A DNA stretch of 64,000 bases from JABDEZ01 sp965276955 (GCA_965276955.1 CBDIBP010000027.1:91600-155599), one strand, 5' to 3'. Counted from the first letter of the stretch, positions 41,202-51,107 are shown. Made by a program: numbers and translations. The notes: generated from the sequence alone by a model not told the origin.

Positions 41202-44200
41202 TTATGCCAGTTTCTTCAGCTCTTCGATATGAGACTCACGATCGGCCTCCGATTTTAGAGAATCGGTCTTATCCATATCTACCAGTACCGGGGCAGCTAC
41301 GAATATGGAAGAGTAAGTACCTGTGACCACACCTATAAGCATTGCAAATGCGAAACCGCGGATAACTGCGCCACCAAATATGAACAGGATAAGGATGGTT
41401 AGGAACACTGTAAGCGACGTCATAATGGTACGGCTAAGGGTATCATTGATAGCGCGGTTGATAACGCTTTTCTTATCCTCATTAGGCGACTTGCGGAAGT
41501 ATTCACGTATCCTGTCGAATACGATGACCGTATCGTTCATCGAGAAACCTATTACAGTAAGTATGGCTGCAATAAAGTGCTGGTCGATCTCTAACGCGAA
41601 AGGTACATGCCCGCGGAAGAAAGAGAATACAGCAAGTGTTACGCACACATCATGCAGCAAAGACATGATGGTACCCACTGAATATTGCCATTTGCGGAAA
41701 CGCAGCAATATATACAGGAAGATAGCCAGCATGGAGATGATGATGGCCCATTTAGCACCGTTTACCAAATCGTCTGATATGGTTGGCAATACCGTTTGCG
41801 AACTTTGCATATACTTGGTAGAGAACACATCGAATGTAGTATTTGCAGGGATCAGGTTGGTCTTGGTAAGCCCGTCATACAAGCGATGCTGTACTTGCTG
41901 CTCTATCTGCTGGCCCTGAGATTTTATCAGGTAAGAAGTAGTGATGTTCAGCTGGTTGTTGGTACCTATGGTCTTTACTATAGGATACTCATCGTTGAAG
42001 TAAGGTTTCAGTTTTGCACGTACATCATCGGTTTGGTTAAGTTGATCGAACTTGATGGTATAGCTGCGGCCACCAGAGAATTCAACACCATAATCGAAAC
42101 CATGTATCAGTGATGCAACACCCATGATAAGCACGATGCAAGACACTACGTAAGTGTACTTACGTGCTTCAACGAACTTGAAATGTGCTTTCTTGAATAT
42201 AGATCTAGATAAACCCGTAAAGTATTCAAAGTGGCGGCCACGTTTAGTGTACATGTCAGTAACCAGGCGAGATACCAGGATACCGCAGAACAATGATAAC
42301 AGGATACCTATAATCTGTGTAGTGGCGAAACCAAGCACAGGGCCCAACCCAAATATAAAGAGTATGATAGCAGTTATCAATGTGGTTACGTGACCATCCA
42401 GTACAGGTGCGTAGGAGCGTTTATAGCCATCTGCCACCGCCTGTTCATAACTCTTGCCCGAGGCAAGTTCTTCTTTTATACGCTCAAATATGATAACGTT
42501 CGTATCCACCGCCATACCTATGGTCAGCACAAGGCCCGCAATACCTGGCATGGTAAGGGTAGCCTGCAGTTGCGATAAGATGCCTATAGTGAACAGGATG
42601 TTGAGTATCAGGGATATGTTGGCTACGATACCACCGGTATTATAGTACACCAGCATCAACGAGAATATTACAATGAAAGATATGAGCAATGAGTAAGAAC
42701 CTGCTTTAATGGCTTCTGCACCCAGTGTAGGCCCTACCACTTGCTCCTGCACTATGCGTGCCGGTGCAGGTAATTTACCTGATTTAAGGATGTTCGCAAG
42801 GTCAGATGCTTCTTCTGATGTAAAGTGACCACTGATAGAAGTACGGCCACCAGCTATCTCACCGTTCACTATAGGAGAAGAGTATACCTTGTCATCCAGT
42901 GTCACAGCTACATAGTGACCCACATTGTCGCCGGTCATTTTCTTCCAGATACGAGAACCTGTTTGGTCCATGCTCATAGATACTTCAGGCTGGCCTGTAA
43001 GCGGATCGAAATCCATACGTGCATCCGTAACGTGGTCGCCTTCCAGTTTGGCATCTGTTGTGCCCGGCGCTGTTCTTATAGCGTATAGGTATAATGGCGA
43101 GTTAGGGTTGTGCCTGTCTTTTTTATCTTCAGCACCATATATGAAACGCACATTTGGTGGGAATTTATTTTTCACCACATCAAGCGCCAGGTAAGCGTTC
43201 AGCTTGGCTGTATCTTTCTTGGCTACCAGGCCTACTACTGGTCCATCGTTAGCTGTGTTATCCCTTTTCAGATTAGGGTACCATACTGCGAACAGTGGTT
43301 TCTTTTTCAGCTCTTCAGCAGCAAGCTTAGAGGTAGAGTCTGTTTTGCCACCGGCAGTTTTAGCGCTCCCCTTGTTGTTTGCCATGAGGGAGGACAGGCT
43401 GCCTGTATCGCTACCTGAAGTGGCGGTCTTGGCAGCAACACTGCTGTCAGTAGTTGTGGTGTTAGCTGTAGCAGCAGTATCGTTCTTTGTGCCAGACAAG
43501 TATGCAGCCAATGCATCATTCGCAGGGGTTAAGCTGCCAATGATCTCCATGTTAGAGTAAGTTTCGAAGAACTGCAGTTTTGCTGTAGCCTGCAGGTAGC
43601 TGCGTACACGCTCTGGATTGCGCACACCGGCAAGCTCTACCGTGATGATGCCTTTGTTGGCATCAGGGTTCACGTTGGGGTTGCTCACACCAAACTTGTC
43701 TATACGTTGCAGCAATACATTGTATGTACGTACGAACGCATCCTTAGCTTCTTTATTGATCTTGGCCAATACTTCAGCGTTAGTAGAAGCAAGGGTTATA
43801 TCTTTTTCAGATGGCTTGGTAAAGAGGTAGGCCAGCTTGCCATTAGGATTCTCTTTTTGGTAAGTTTCGCCGAACAAGGTCACGAAATTGGCCTGGCTGT
43901 TGGCTTTTGCTGCATTGGCATCAGCAATAGCGCGGTTCAGTACAGGGTCTTTCGGGTTGTTTGACATGGATCGAACCATCTCGTCAAGGCTCACTTCCAG
44001 TGTCACGTTCATACCCCCCTGTAGGTCAAGACCCAGGTTCAGTTCTTTTTCTTTAGCCTCCTGGTAGTTATACTTTTTTACCAGCGGGATGCTTATGATG
44101 TTTTGCCCCTGCATACTATCCGATATCTGGGTATAGTACATGTCTTCCAGCCTTTCCAGTTCGCTACCGGTAGCTTTGGGGTCTTGTGCAGTAGCTTCCC

Positions 44201-44321
44201 GTAGGGCTTGCGTATGCATTTTTTGTTCCACACTTCTTACAATGAATGTAAAAGACAGTTGGTACAAAGAGATCAGGATGAGCGCAGCAGTAAAAAATTT
44301 TACCAAGCCTTTTAATTGCAT
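41202..44321 (-). CDS. secDF: Fused protein translocase subunit SecDF
   Basis: A 1039-residue fusion of SecD and SecF, which use the proton gradient to help pull proteins through SecYEG. SecD part: first helix (about 7-28), GLDLQGGMNVTLEVSLDE, TVELAGVRNPERVRSYLQ, and the membrane half with GMAVDTNVIIFERIKEE. SecF part (from about 735): GVEFSGGRSYTIKFDQ, GFSMNDTVIVFDRIREYF and the closing helices. A low-complexity Thr/Ala/Ser insertion at about residues 280-330 separates periplasmic segments. The single-chain fusion is typical of Bacteroidota. It is monocistronic and ends at a clear hairpin. Confidence 0.97.
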   Translation of the reverse strand: MQLKGLVKFFTAALILISLYQLSFTFIVRSVEQKMHTQALREATAQDPKATGSELERLEDMYYTQISDSMQGQNIISIPLVKKYNYQEAKEKELNLGLDLQGGMNVTLEVSLDEMVRSMSNNPKDPVLNRAIADANAAKANSQANFVTLFGETYQKENPNGKLAYLFTKPSEKDITLASTNAEVLAKINKEAKDAFVRTYNVLLQRIDKFGVSNPNVNPDANKGIITVELAGVRNPERVRSYLQATAKLQFFETYSNMEIIGSLTPANDALAAYLSGTKNDTAATANTTTTDSSVAAKTATSGSDTGSLSSLMANNKGSAKTAGGKTDSTSKLAAEELKKKPLFAVWYPNLKRDNTANDGPVVGLVAKKDTAKLNAYLALDVVKNKFPPNVRFIYGAEDKKDRHNPNSPLYLYAIRTAPGTTDAKLEGDHVTDARMDFDPLTGQPEVSMSMDQTGSRIWKKMTGDNVGHYVAVTLDDKVYSSPIVNGEIAGGRTSISGHFTSEEASDLANILKSGKLPAPARIVQEQVVGPTLGAEAIKAGSYSLLISFIVIFSLMLVYYNTGGIVANISLILNILFTIGILSQLQATLTMPGIAGLVLTIGMAVDTNVIIFERIKEELASGKSYEQAVADGYKRSYAPVLDGHVTTLITAIILFIFGLGPVLGFATTQIIGILLSLFCGILVSRLVTDMYTKRGRHFEYFTGLSRSIFKKAHFKFVEARKYTYVVSCIVLIMGVASLIHGFDYGVEFSGGRSYTIKFDQLNQTDDVRAKLKPYFNDEYPIVKTIGTNNQLNITTSYLIKSQGQQIEQQVQHRLYDGLTKTNLIPANTTFDVFSTKYMQSSQTVLPTISDDLVNGAKWAIIISMLAIFLYILLRFRKWQYSVGTIMSLLHDVCVTLAVFSFFRGHVPFALEIDQHFIAAILTVIGFSMNDTVIVFDRIREYFRKSPNEDKKSVINRAINDTLSRTIMTSLTVFLTILILFIFGGAVIRGFAFAMLIGVVTGTYSSIFVAAPVLVDMDKTDSLKSEADRESHIEELKKLA

Positions 44322-44519
44322 AGGTTTTGTCGTTAATTATAGCTATATTAATATTGAAATAGGTGGGCAAAGATAGTATTTAAAATAAAAGTTCAATGAT
44401 TTGCTTAAAGTTTAAAGGATTTTTAGTAAAATTGATGGACGCTTAAAATTTTTAGCATTTTTTTAATGAATATCTTATTTTTACCAAAATAGGGATTCTT
44501 CACAAATTTGACAGACAAC

Positions 44520-47500
44520 ATGATACGTAAAATTACGCTCTTATTCCTGTTGTGCGTAGGGATGTTAAATACTGGTATGGCCCAGTACGCAGGTTCCGCA
44601 AGCGCGCAGCAAAGACTATCTACAGATCCTGCCCAAGCCCAACGTTTGCTCGCATCTACCAATGACTGGGTGAACTGGGTGCACAACCACCCGCCTGTAA
44701 GTACTGTAGTAAGTAGTGGTAATGGTCCGAGCGCTGTTTTTCAAATACCTGTTGTTTTTCATGTGATACTACCTGGTAGCCTTGCTGCTAACCCACAGGG
44801 AACCATCTATGACCCTACGGATGCCCAGATCATCAGCACGCTTGCTTACCTTAACCAGACATTTGCGGCCACATACAACGGATATGCAGACACCAACAGT
44901 GGCGGAACATACATACCTATACAATTTGTACTTGCACAGCGCGATGGCTCATGCAATCCATCTACTGGTATTGAGCGCATAGATGGCAGCAGCGTGCCCA
45001 ACTATTCATTAAGCGGAGTGAACAATGGCAGCGGTACAGGAGCTTCTGAGCTTGCTGTAAAGAACCTGAGCCGCTGGCCGGTGAACCAATACTATAATAT
45101 ATATATAGTAAATAAGATAGACGGTAAAGATGGCACAGCAGCTGGTGTAGCATTCACTGCGGGTTTTGCATACCAGGCCCCTGCCGATCCTACACTTGAC
45201 GGCTATGTATTGCTGGCTACACAAGTAGCGCCCGGTATAGTGAACATACCACATGAGATCGCACATGCATTAAGCGTATTTAATACCTTCCAAGGTGGTT
45301 CGGGTACATCTTGCCCTGCCAACAGCAACTGCCTTGTAGATGGCGACCAGGTATGCGATACCCCTCCTGAACTGCAATCGAACTTTAATTGCCCGACCGG
45401 TATCAACTTATGTACCGGCCTGCCTTACAGCGCAGACCTGGGTGGCAATAACGTGCAGCATAACTTTATGGATTATTCTACCTGCCAGGACCGTTTTACA
45501 CCTGGTCAGCGTGCAAGGATGATATTTGGTTTGCTTACCTACCATGGTGGTTGGCTGGCCTCTACAGGTAACCTGGCACCAGGAGTAAGCCCGATAGCAG
45601 CTTGCACACCTACTATTACCAACCCGGGTAATACTAATGATGCTGGTATCTACGAAGTTAAAATATCTGACCTCGCCGTAAACGGTTACGTATCTAACAC
45701 TACTACTATTGCTGGTGTGCCATATACCGTATACAATACTACCAGCTACCTCGATTATTCTTCAGGAGGATATAACAGCGATGGCAACAAAGCTTATATA
45801 GACCGTACTTGTGGCGAGCAGGCCAACCTAACTGCTGGTACATCTTACAAATTTTATGTGAAAGCAGGCCCATCCACATCGGGCGAGAATGTTGTAGCAT
45901 ATATAGACTATAATAACAACGGTACGTTCGAGCCAAGTGAATTAGTATTCAGCCACAACGGTACTACTGCAAATGAATATGATAGCGCTGTAGTAGCTAT
46001 ACCTACTACATTGTCCTTTCCAGGATTAGTGACCTGTATACCACTGCGTATGCGTGTGATATCAGATCCAGGAAATTTAGCTATCAATCCATGCGGTCCG
46101 TTTTCTTTTGGCCAGGCCGAAGATTACAGCGTGGTAATAAAAGGTGCAGGTTCTGCCAATGGTACTATATCTATTTCTTTACCTGCACAGGCCGATAGCT
46201 CATGCGTAGGTACTGCCCTAACCTTCACCGCGCAGGCAAGCGTAGGTGTAGATACCAATACTGCCACCTACAAATGGTTCGTGAACGGTATAGCTACAGG
46301 CAGCACAGGCAAAACTTATACTACTTCTACCATCGCTGATGGTGCTACAGTAACTGCGAAACTTTATTTTATAAGCCAATGTGGTACGCTGGACAGCTCT
46401 ACTTCTAACGCGATAGGTGTACACAGGTTCACCACACTTGCACCACGTGTTGCAATAGCAGTAACCCAAGGTAACAATCCGGGTTGCCCGGGCACACCGC
46501 TCACATTTACAGCTACCCCTTATAACGGTGGCGCCGCTTCTTACCAGTGGAAAGTAAATGGTGCGAACGTGGGTACCAACAGCAATACCTATAGCTCTTC
46601 CACACTTGTAGCTGGCCAGGTAGTGAGCTGCGTGATGTATTCATCATCTTCTTGTGCTGTGCCTATATCAGTAGTGTCTAATTCCATAACTATATTAAGC
46701 TATTATCTTACTGCAAACCTTACTATCACTGCTACACCAAATCCATCTTGTGCAGGTGGTCAGGTGGTACTGCAGGCTACCTCGCTTAACCAATCTGCCA
46801 ATTCGCAATTCCAATGGTATGTGAATGGTACACCGGTAGCAGGTGCTACTTCCAACACATATGCATCATCTTCTTTCCAGAATACAGACATCGTAAGGTG
46901 TGTGATGATATCTCCTTCGGCATGTATCGTTAACCACTCCGATACTTCTAATCCTATAGTTATCAATACATCGCCAACGTTGGTGCCGCAAATATTTGAT
47001 AGCATACAGTCTGGCGGTAACCCAGGTTGTCTGGATTCAACTATTGTATTCGCAGGTTATGCTACCAAGTATGTTTTCATCAATTACGAGTGGCTGGTGA
47101 ACGGCATCCCTACTTATAATGGTATGCCTTTCTCTACAGATAGCCTGAAAAATGGTGACAGGATAGTATTGCGTGCCAACGTGATCAGGTCTCTTGATAA
47201 TGGTTGTTATACATCCGATTCGCTTTATACCTTGCCTATCACGGTTACCCTTGGCCTTACTCCTGATCCACCAGTATTGTCACTGAGCAGTAGCGGGCTA
47301 CTGGTTGCCAACACCGCGGGTACATATGAGTGGTTTGGCCCTAATGGCCTTATACCTGGTGTTACAGGACAAACCTACAACCCGCCTACTTCTGGTTATT
47401 ATCACATAACAAGGATAGATACTGCTTGTTCTTCAAAGTCTTCGAACGTATTGTATGTGAACACGCACGTAGGTGTGGCTACATACACTATCCAGAATGT

Positions 47501-47735
47501 GAAGATCTACCCTAACCCAACCACAGGTATAGTAAATATTGTTTGGGGAACCAACAATACCGCTATGAAAGTAGCAGTATACAACGCTGTAGGCCAAGGC
47601 ATCTACTACACTGAAGCAGTGAACCAAAGCGAAAAAACTATAAACTTGAGTTACTTCCCTGCAGGTACTTACTTTGTAGTGCTTCGCGATAATGAAGGCA
47701 AGTCATCTACTACGCCTATTACGCTTACCAACTAA
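44520..47735 (+). CDS. T9SS-secreted M43-like (pappalysin-type) protein
   Basis: A 1071-residue secreted protein from the ATG at 44520. A signal peptide ends at GMAQ. The M43-like domain (about 30-355) has IPVVFHVI and the site HEIAHALSVFN: His245, Glu246 and His249 are present but the expected third zinc ligand is Asn255 and the usual Gly before it is Ser. CDTPPE and the Met-turn HNFMDYSTCQDRFTPGQ are intact. A GEVED-like domain follows (about 390-545), with AYIDYNNNGTFE and SFGQAEDYSVVI. Then come four Ig-like repeats (about 550-985) with YKWFVNG, YQWKVNG and FQWYVNG, and a T9SS sorting domain (KIYPNPTTGIVNIVW). It may be an inactive protease or bind zinc differently. Confidence 0.88.
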   Translation: MIRKITLLFLLCVGMLNTGMAQYAGSASAQQRLSTDPAQAQRLLASTNDWVNWVHNHPPVSTVVSSGNGPSAVFQIPVVFHVILPGSLAANPQGTIYDPTDAQIISTLAYLNQTFAATYNGYADTNSGGTYIPIQFVLAQRDGSCNPSTGIERIDGSSVPNYSLSGVNNGSGTGASELAVKNLSRWPVNQYYNIYIVNKIDGKDGTAAGVAFTAGFAYQAPADPTLDGYVLLATQVAPGIVNIPHEIAHALSVFNTFQGGSGTSCPANSNCLVDGDQVCDTPPELQSNFNCPTGINLCTGLPYSADLGGNNVQHNFMDYSTCQDRFTPGQRARMIFGLLTYHGGWLASTGNLAPGVSPIAACTPTITNPGNTNDAGIYEVKISDLAVNGYVSNTTTIAGVPYTVYNTTSYLDYSSGGYNSDGNKAYIDRTCGEQANLTAGTSYKFYVKAGPSTSGENVVAYIDYNNNGTFEPSELVFSHNGTTANEYDSAVVAIPTTLSFPGLVTCIPLRMRVISDPGNLAINPCGPFSFGQAEDYSVVIKGAGSANGTISISLPAQADSSCVGTALTFTAQASVGVDTNTATYKWFVNGIATGSTGKTYTTSTIADGATVTAKLYFISQCGTLDSSTSNAIGVHRFTTLAPRVAIAVTQGNNPGCPGTPLTFTATPYNGGAASYQWKVNGANVGTNSNTYSSSTLVAGQVVSCVMYSSSSCAVPISVVSNSITILSYYLTANLTITATPNPSCAGGQVVLQATSLNQSANSQFQWYVNGTPVAGATSNTYASSSFQNTDIVRCVMISPSACIVNHSDTSNPIVINTSPTLVPQIFDSIQSGGNPGCLDSTIVFAGYATKYVFINYEWLVNGIPTYNGMPFSTDSLKNGDRIVLRANVIRSLDNGCYTSDSLYTLPITVTLGLTPDPPVLSLSSSGLLVANTAGTYEWFGPNGLIPGVTGQTYNPPTSGYYHITRIDTACSSKSSNVLYVNTHVGVATYTIQNVKIYPNPTTGIVNIVWGTNNTAMKVAVYNAVGQGIYYTEAVNQSEKTINLSYFPAGTYFVVLRDNEGKSSTTPITLTN

Positions 47736-47755
47736 ACTGAAGATCTATTAATATT

Positions 47756-47790
47756 AAAGAGCCGCCACGTATTACGTAGCGGCTCTTTTG
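47756..47790 (+). terminator. Terminator of the M43-like gene
   Basis: AAAGAGCCGC pairs with GCGGCTCTTT, with an inner ACGTA/TACGT stem, followed by TTGA. It begins 21 bases after the stop. Confidence 0.85.
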
Positions 47791-47839
47791 ATTACTACTA
47801 AATATATAATTAATGTAAAGGCTGGAAGGGCGAATGCAC

Positions 47840-48967
47840 TTACTTAAAATAATGCGGGCAAAACGTGCTCATGTTGTCATGTATGTGGCCCGTTGTCTCT
47901 TTTATACCCATGCCTGCTGTTTCGCCACCTATAAGCCAGCTGCCCACAACAGGTCTGTTGCCATTAAATGAGGGTAGCTCCCGATATTCCTGGTACACAT
48001 ATCCTTCCTCCCCATATTCGCCACTTGTCTCCTGTAGTATATTCCCATTGCTTACTATTTGCACATTGCTTCCTTCGCGGCCCAGCACTGGCTTCTTAAC
48101 AAAAGATGACATGCCATTAGCTGCTCCATAATATGCCGGCAGTAAGTATGGGCTATTGGGGAACATTTTATACAACATCACCAACAGCATTTTGTTGCTC
48201 CATATCGACTTGTAAAATGGCTCTATCCAGGTGGTGCTTGCGTCCAGTGCGTTGCCGAACTTCTCATTGAACATCCATTCGTAAGGATATAATTTAAAGA
48301 TGTTCTCTATCACTTCATATTTATTGTTCACAAGACCGCAAAATCGACCTTCGCTGTTCAGTCCGATCGCATTGATATCAACGAACTGCGTTTGAATACC
48401 GTTCTGATCTGCAAGATCCTTGATGTAAGACACCGTCATGAAATCTTCGTGGGAGCCTGCAACAGAGGTGAACCATAATTTATTGCCGGGCAAGTATGGT
48501 TTGCAAACACCAATATGCGCCAGTAGTTTTTCGTGAATGGAGTTGAACTGGTCGTAATTGTCATTAAATTCCTGCAACCAATACCACTGCACCACAGATG
48601 CTTCTAATAACGATGTAGGTGTATCTGCATTGAACTCCAGGAGCTTTATTTCAGAGCAGTCCTCATTTACATAAAGGTCCATCCTGCCGTAGAAAGAACA
48701 AAAGTCTTCTATCCATGAGGCTTTTATTAATTCCACATACTTGTCAGGGATGAAAAATTCTTTGAACAGGTTTTTCTCTATTACCTCGTTCATGGCCTGG
48801 CAGCACATATCGAACAACTGTGCAGTGGCAATATCTACCTTATCCACTTCGCTGGCTGTAAATTCGTATGCCGCAGTTTCTGTATAGTAATTCTTATGGT
48901 AAAGGAACCCTACTTCTTCCAGCTTTCTGTCCAGGTCCTTTCTGGGTACAATGTCTATTCTTTTCAT
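47840..48967 (-). CDS. YgiC-like ATP-grasp amidoligase (glutathionylspermidine synthase family)
   Basis: A 375-residue ATP-grasp enzyme of the glutathionylspermidine-synthase C-terminal family, like E. coli YgiC and YjfC, without the amidase domain of Gss. Key pieces are GRMDLYVNEDCSEIKLLEFNADTPTSLLE, LYPYEWM, NSPYLLPAYY, the ATP-binding loop KKPVLGREGSNVQIV, YVYQEYRELPSF and GSWLIGGETAGMGIKE. It would make an amide bond between a carboxylate and an amine at the cost of ATP. True substrates of this group are not established. It lies 10 bases after a small lipoprotein gene, as ygiC follows ygiB in E. coli. Confidence 0.9.
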   Translation of the reverse strand: MKRIDIVPRKDLDRKLEEVGFLYHKNYYTETAAYEFTASEVDKVDIATAQLFDMCCQAMNEVIEKNLFKEFFIPDKYVELIKASWIEDFCSFYGRMDLYVNEDCSEIKLLEFNADTPTSLLEASVVQWYWLQEFNDNYDQFNSIHEKLLAHIGVCKPYLPGNKLWFTSVAGSHEDFMTVSYIKDLADQNGIQTQFVDINAIGLNSEGRFCGLVNNKYEVIENIFKLYPYEWMFNEKFGNALDASTTWIEPFYKSIWSNKMLLVMLYKMFPNSPYLLPAYYGAANGMSSFVKKPVLGREGSNVQIVSNGNILQETSGEYGEEGYVYQEYRELPSFNGNRPVVGSWLIGGETAGMGIKETTGHIHDNMSTFCPHYFK

Positions 48968-48977
48968 GATGGTTGAT

Positions 48978-49295
48978 TTATTCTCCTCCGCCTTCTCCTC
49001 CATGTGCCGATGAGCCAAACCCACCGGTCTCTACTCCCCCACCGTGTGCCGGGGTATATCCTGGCCGGGCAATTTCATTGTCTGTGCTACCGGCATATGT
49101 GCTTGGGGATATCATATTGTTGTAGATGGGGTACCAGTAACTGTGATAGAAACGGAAACTATTTCCCCCCACAACGGTATCGTGACTACCAGTATCGCCC
49201 GATATCCAGTCGTCCTGCCCTTCGGGCGTTGTGTCTTTGCATGCAGCTATGCTGGCCAGGAACATTCCCGATAAAATGATGTGCTTGGTTTTCAT
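48978..49295 (-). CDS. Small lipoprotein with GGFGSS tail, YgiB-like
   Basis: A 105-residue lipoprotein. The signal peptide has the lipobox LASIAAC (Cys19), then a short acidic linker (DTTPEGQDDW), an aromatic stretch (FRFYHSYWYPIYNNMI) and a Gly-rich tail: TPAHGGGVETGGFGSSAHGG, ending GEGGGE. The GGFG(S/E)S motif near the C-terminus also occurs, as I recall, in E. coli YgiB (DUF1190), whose gene likewise precedes a ygiC-type ligase. Overall sequence identity looks low, so homology is inferred from context and this motif. It may be the substrate of the adjacent ligase. Codon and spacing fit an operon with the ligase. Confidence 0.75.
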   Translation of the reverse strand: MKTKHIILSGMFLASIAACKDTTPEGQDDWISGDTGSHDTVVGGNSFRFYHSYWYPIYNNMISPSTYAGSTDNEIARPGYTPAHGGGVETGGFGSSAHGGEGGGE

Positions 49296-49364
49296 GACTT
49301 CCTTTTTGGACTATGAAGAGTTCTGTTTTATGGTCGTTATCTAAATAAAACTACAAAAGCTTTT

Positions 49365-51008
49365 TTATTCCTTCACAACCCCCACAAATTCAAAGCTCGC
49401 ACCGCTGAACAATCCTTTATCACTCAGCTTCAATGCCGGTATCACCAGCAGGGCCATAAAAGAGAGTGTCATAAAGGGCGCGTGCAGGGTAGTGCCCAGT
49501 TGCTTTGCTTTGGCATTTACGGCAGCATATTGTGCCGCCACTTCGTAGCCATCATCGCCGGTCATGAGGCCGGCAATAGGCAGTGGCATAACGGCACTGG
49601 CGGCTTCGTCATTACCTGCTACGGCTATGCCGCCCTTGCAGTCTATGAGCATGTTCACTGCGTTGCAGATATCGGCATCGGTCACGCCGACGGCTATAAT
49701 GTTGTGACAGTCGTGCGCAACAGTCGATGCCAATGCCCCAGATCTCAGTCCAAAATTTTTGATGAAGCCGATAGCTACTGGTTTGTTCTCATACCTATTC
49801 ACAACTGCTATTTTCAGTACGTCGTTATCTGTATCGCTTACCATGTTGCCATCCACCACCTTGCCGGTATACTCCAATTCCTGCGTCACCAGCTGGCTTT
49901 CTATTGCCTCTATCACCCTTATTATGGGTGCTGTTTGTGTAGTTGGCATTGCAAAGTCCTGCACGGTTTTTCTATCCGTATTAAAATTATTGATAGGAAG
50001 TGCGGGCACATGCGGCAGTAAAGGTCTGCCGTTCTCAGCTACCAGCTGGCCCCCTGTATAGGTCTGCATTACCCCAAGCTGCTGCAGGTCATTTACTACT
50101 ATAAGGTCTGCAGGGTCGCCTACGCGCAGCAAGCCCACAGGTATCTTATAGTGCTGCACTGGGTTCAAAGATGCTGCACGCAACACATCGAACAGGTCGT
50201 AACCTTTGCGTAATGATCTTTTTACTACATCATTAATATGTCCCACCGCCAGGTCGTCGGGGTGCTTGTCATCGCTGCAAAACATCACTTTATCAGGGTG
50301 CGTGTGCAATAGGGTGGCCAGCGCTTCATAGTTTTTGGCAGCGCTGCCTTCCCTTATCAGTATGTGCATACCCGCATCTATCTTGTCCAGCGCTTCTTCG
50401 AGCGTAAAGCATTCATGGTCGGTAGTGATGCCTGCGGCAGCATATTGCTGTGCTTCAGCGCTGCGCAGGCCGGGGGCATGCCCATCTACTGGTTTCCCAA
50501 TATCATGTGCCGCTTTTATTTTGGCCATCACTTCGGCATCATGGTGCAGCACACCGGGGTAGTTCATCATTTCGGTCAGGTACCATATGTCGGGGTTCTG
50601 CAACAGTGTTTTGATAGCATTGGCATTTATAACAGCACCTGCGGTCTCAAAAAAAGTAGCAGGCACACATGATGGGGCGCCGAAGAATATCTTAAAAGGC
50701 GTTTGCTTGCTATTATCTATCATGTACTGCACACCCTCCAAGCCGTTCACATTAGCTATCTCGTGAGGGTCTGATACGGTGGCTACCGTGCCGTGCACCG
50801 CCGCCAGCCTGCCAAATGCAGTGGGTACCAGCATAGAGCTTTCTATATGCACATGCGCATCTACAAAGCCGGGCATTATGTAGCGCATAGGCGCTGTAGG
50901 TGTTTCGGTGATAGCTGTGATGATACCGTTCTCCACTGTAACATCTCCGGGGAATATCCTTTTGGAAAAAATATCTACTACATGGCCTGCTATGGTAAAT
51001 GAATGCAT
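49365..51008 (-). CDS. ade: Adenine deaminase
   Basis: A 547-residue metal-dependent hydrolase that converts adenine to hypoxanthine. The metal-binding PGFVDAHVHIESSMLVPT lies near the N-terminus, EMMNYPGVLH, VDGHAPGLRS and FCSDDKHPDDL in the middle, and the family-specific SGALASTVAHDCHNII in the C-terminal half. Length is normal. I start at the ATG at 51008; a TTG at 51014 belongs to the promoter. TACATTTG (51019-51012) ends three bases before the ATG. Role: purine salvage, cytoplasm. Confidence 0.95.
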   Translation of the reverse strand: MHSFTIAGHVVDIFSKRIFPGDVTVENGIITAITETPTAPMRYIMPGFVDAHVHIESSMLVPTAFGRLAAVHGTVATVSDPHEIANVNGLEGVQYMIDNSKQTPFKIFFGAPSCVPATFFETAGAVINANAIKTLLQNPDIWYLTEMMNYPGVLHHDAEVMAKIKAAHDIGKPVDGHAPGLRSAEAQQYAAAGITTDHECFTLEEALDKIDAGMHILIREGSAAKNYEALATLLHTHPDKVMFCSDDKHPDDLAVGHINDVVKRSLRKGYDLFDVLRAASLNPVQHYKIPVGLLRVGDPADLIVVNDLQQLGVMQTYTGGQLVAENGRPLLPHVPALPINNFNTDRKTVQDFAMPTTQTAPIIRVIEAIESQLVTQELEYTGKVVDGNMVSDTDNDVLKIAVVNRYENKPVAIGFIKNFGLRSGALASTVAHDCHNIIAVGVTDADICNAVNMLIDCKGGIAVAGNDEAASAVMPLPIAGLMTGDDGYEVAAQYAAVNAKAKQLGTTLHAPFMTLSFMALLVIPALKLSDKGLFSGASFEFVGVVKE

Positions 51009-51011
51009 ATA

Positions 51012-51019
51012 CAAATGTA
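51012..51019 (-). promoter_or_regulatory. -7 element of ade
   Basis: TACATTTG on the minus strand ends three bases before the ATG at 51008; its TTG is the alternative upstream start. Confidence 0.5.
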
Positions 51020-51107
51020 TAAATGGCAGGGACGATTAGAGCGCACCTGCAATTAAAAATTTAAAAACCCGCACCAAATTTTCTTATAAAGGGTTAATTT
51101 CAACCTC

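Noticed and set aside
51009..51014. Upstream TTG starts for ade (51014) and the feoA-like gene (39096)
   Set aside because: Both TTG codons are the end of TAnnTTTG promoter elements, so they should not be in the transcript.
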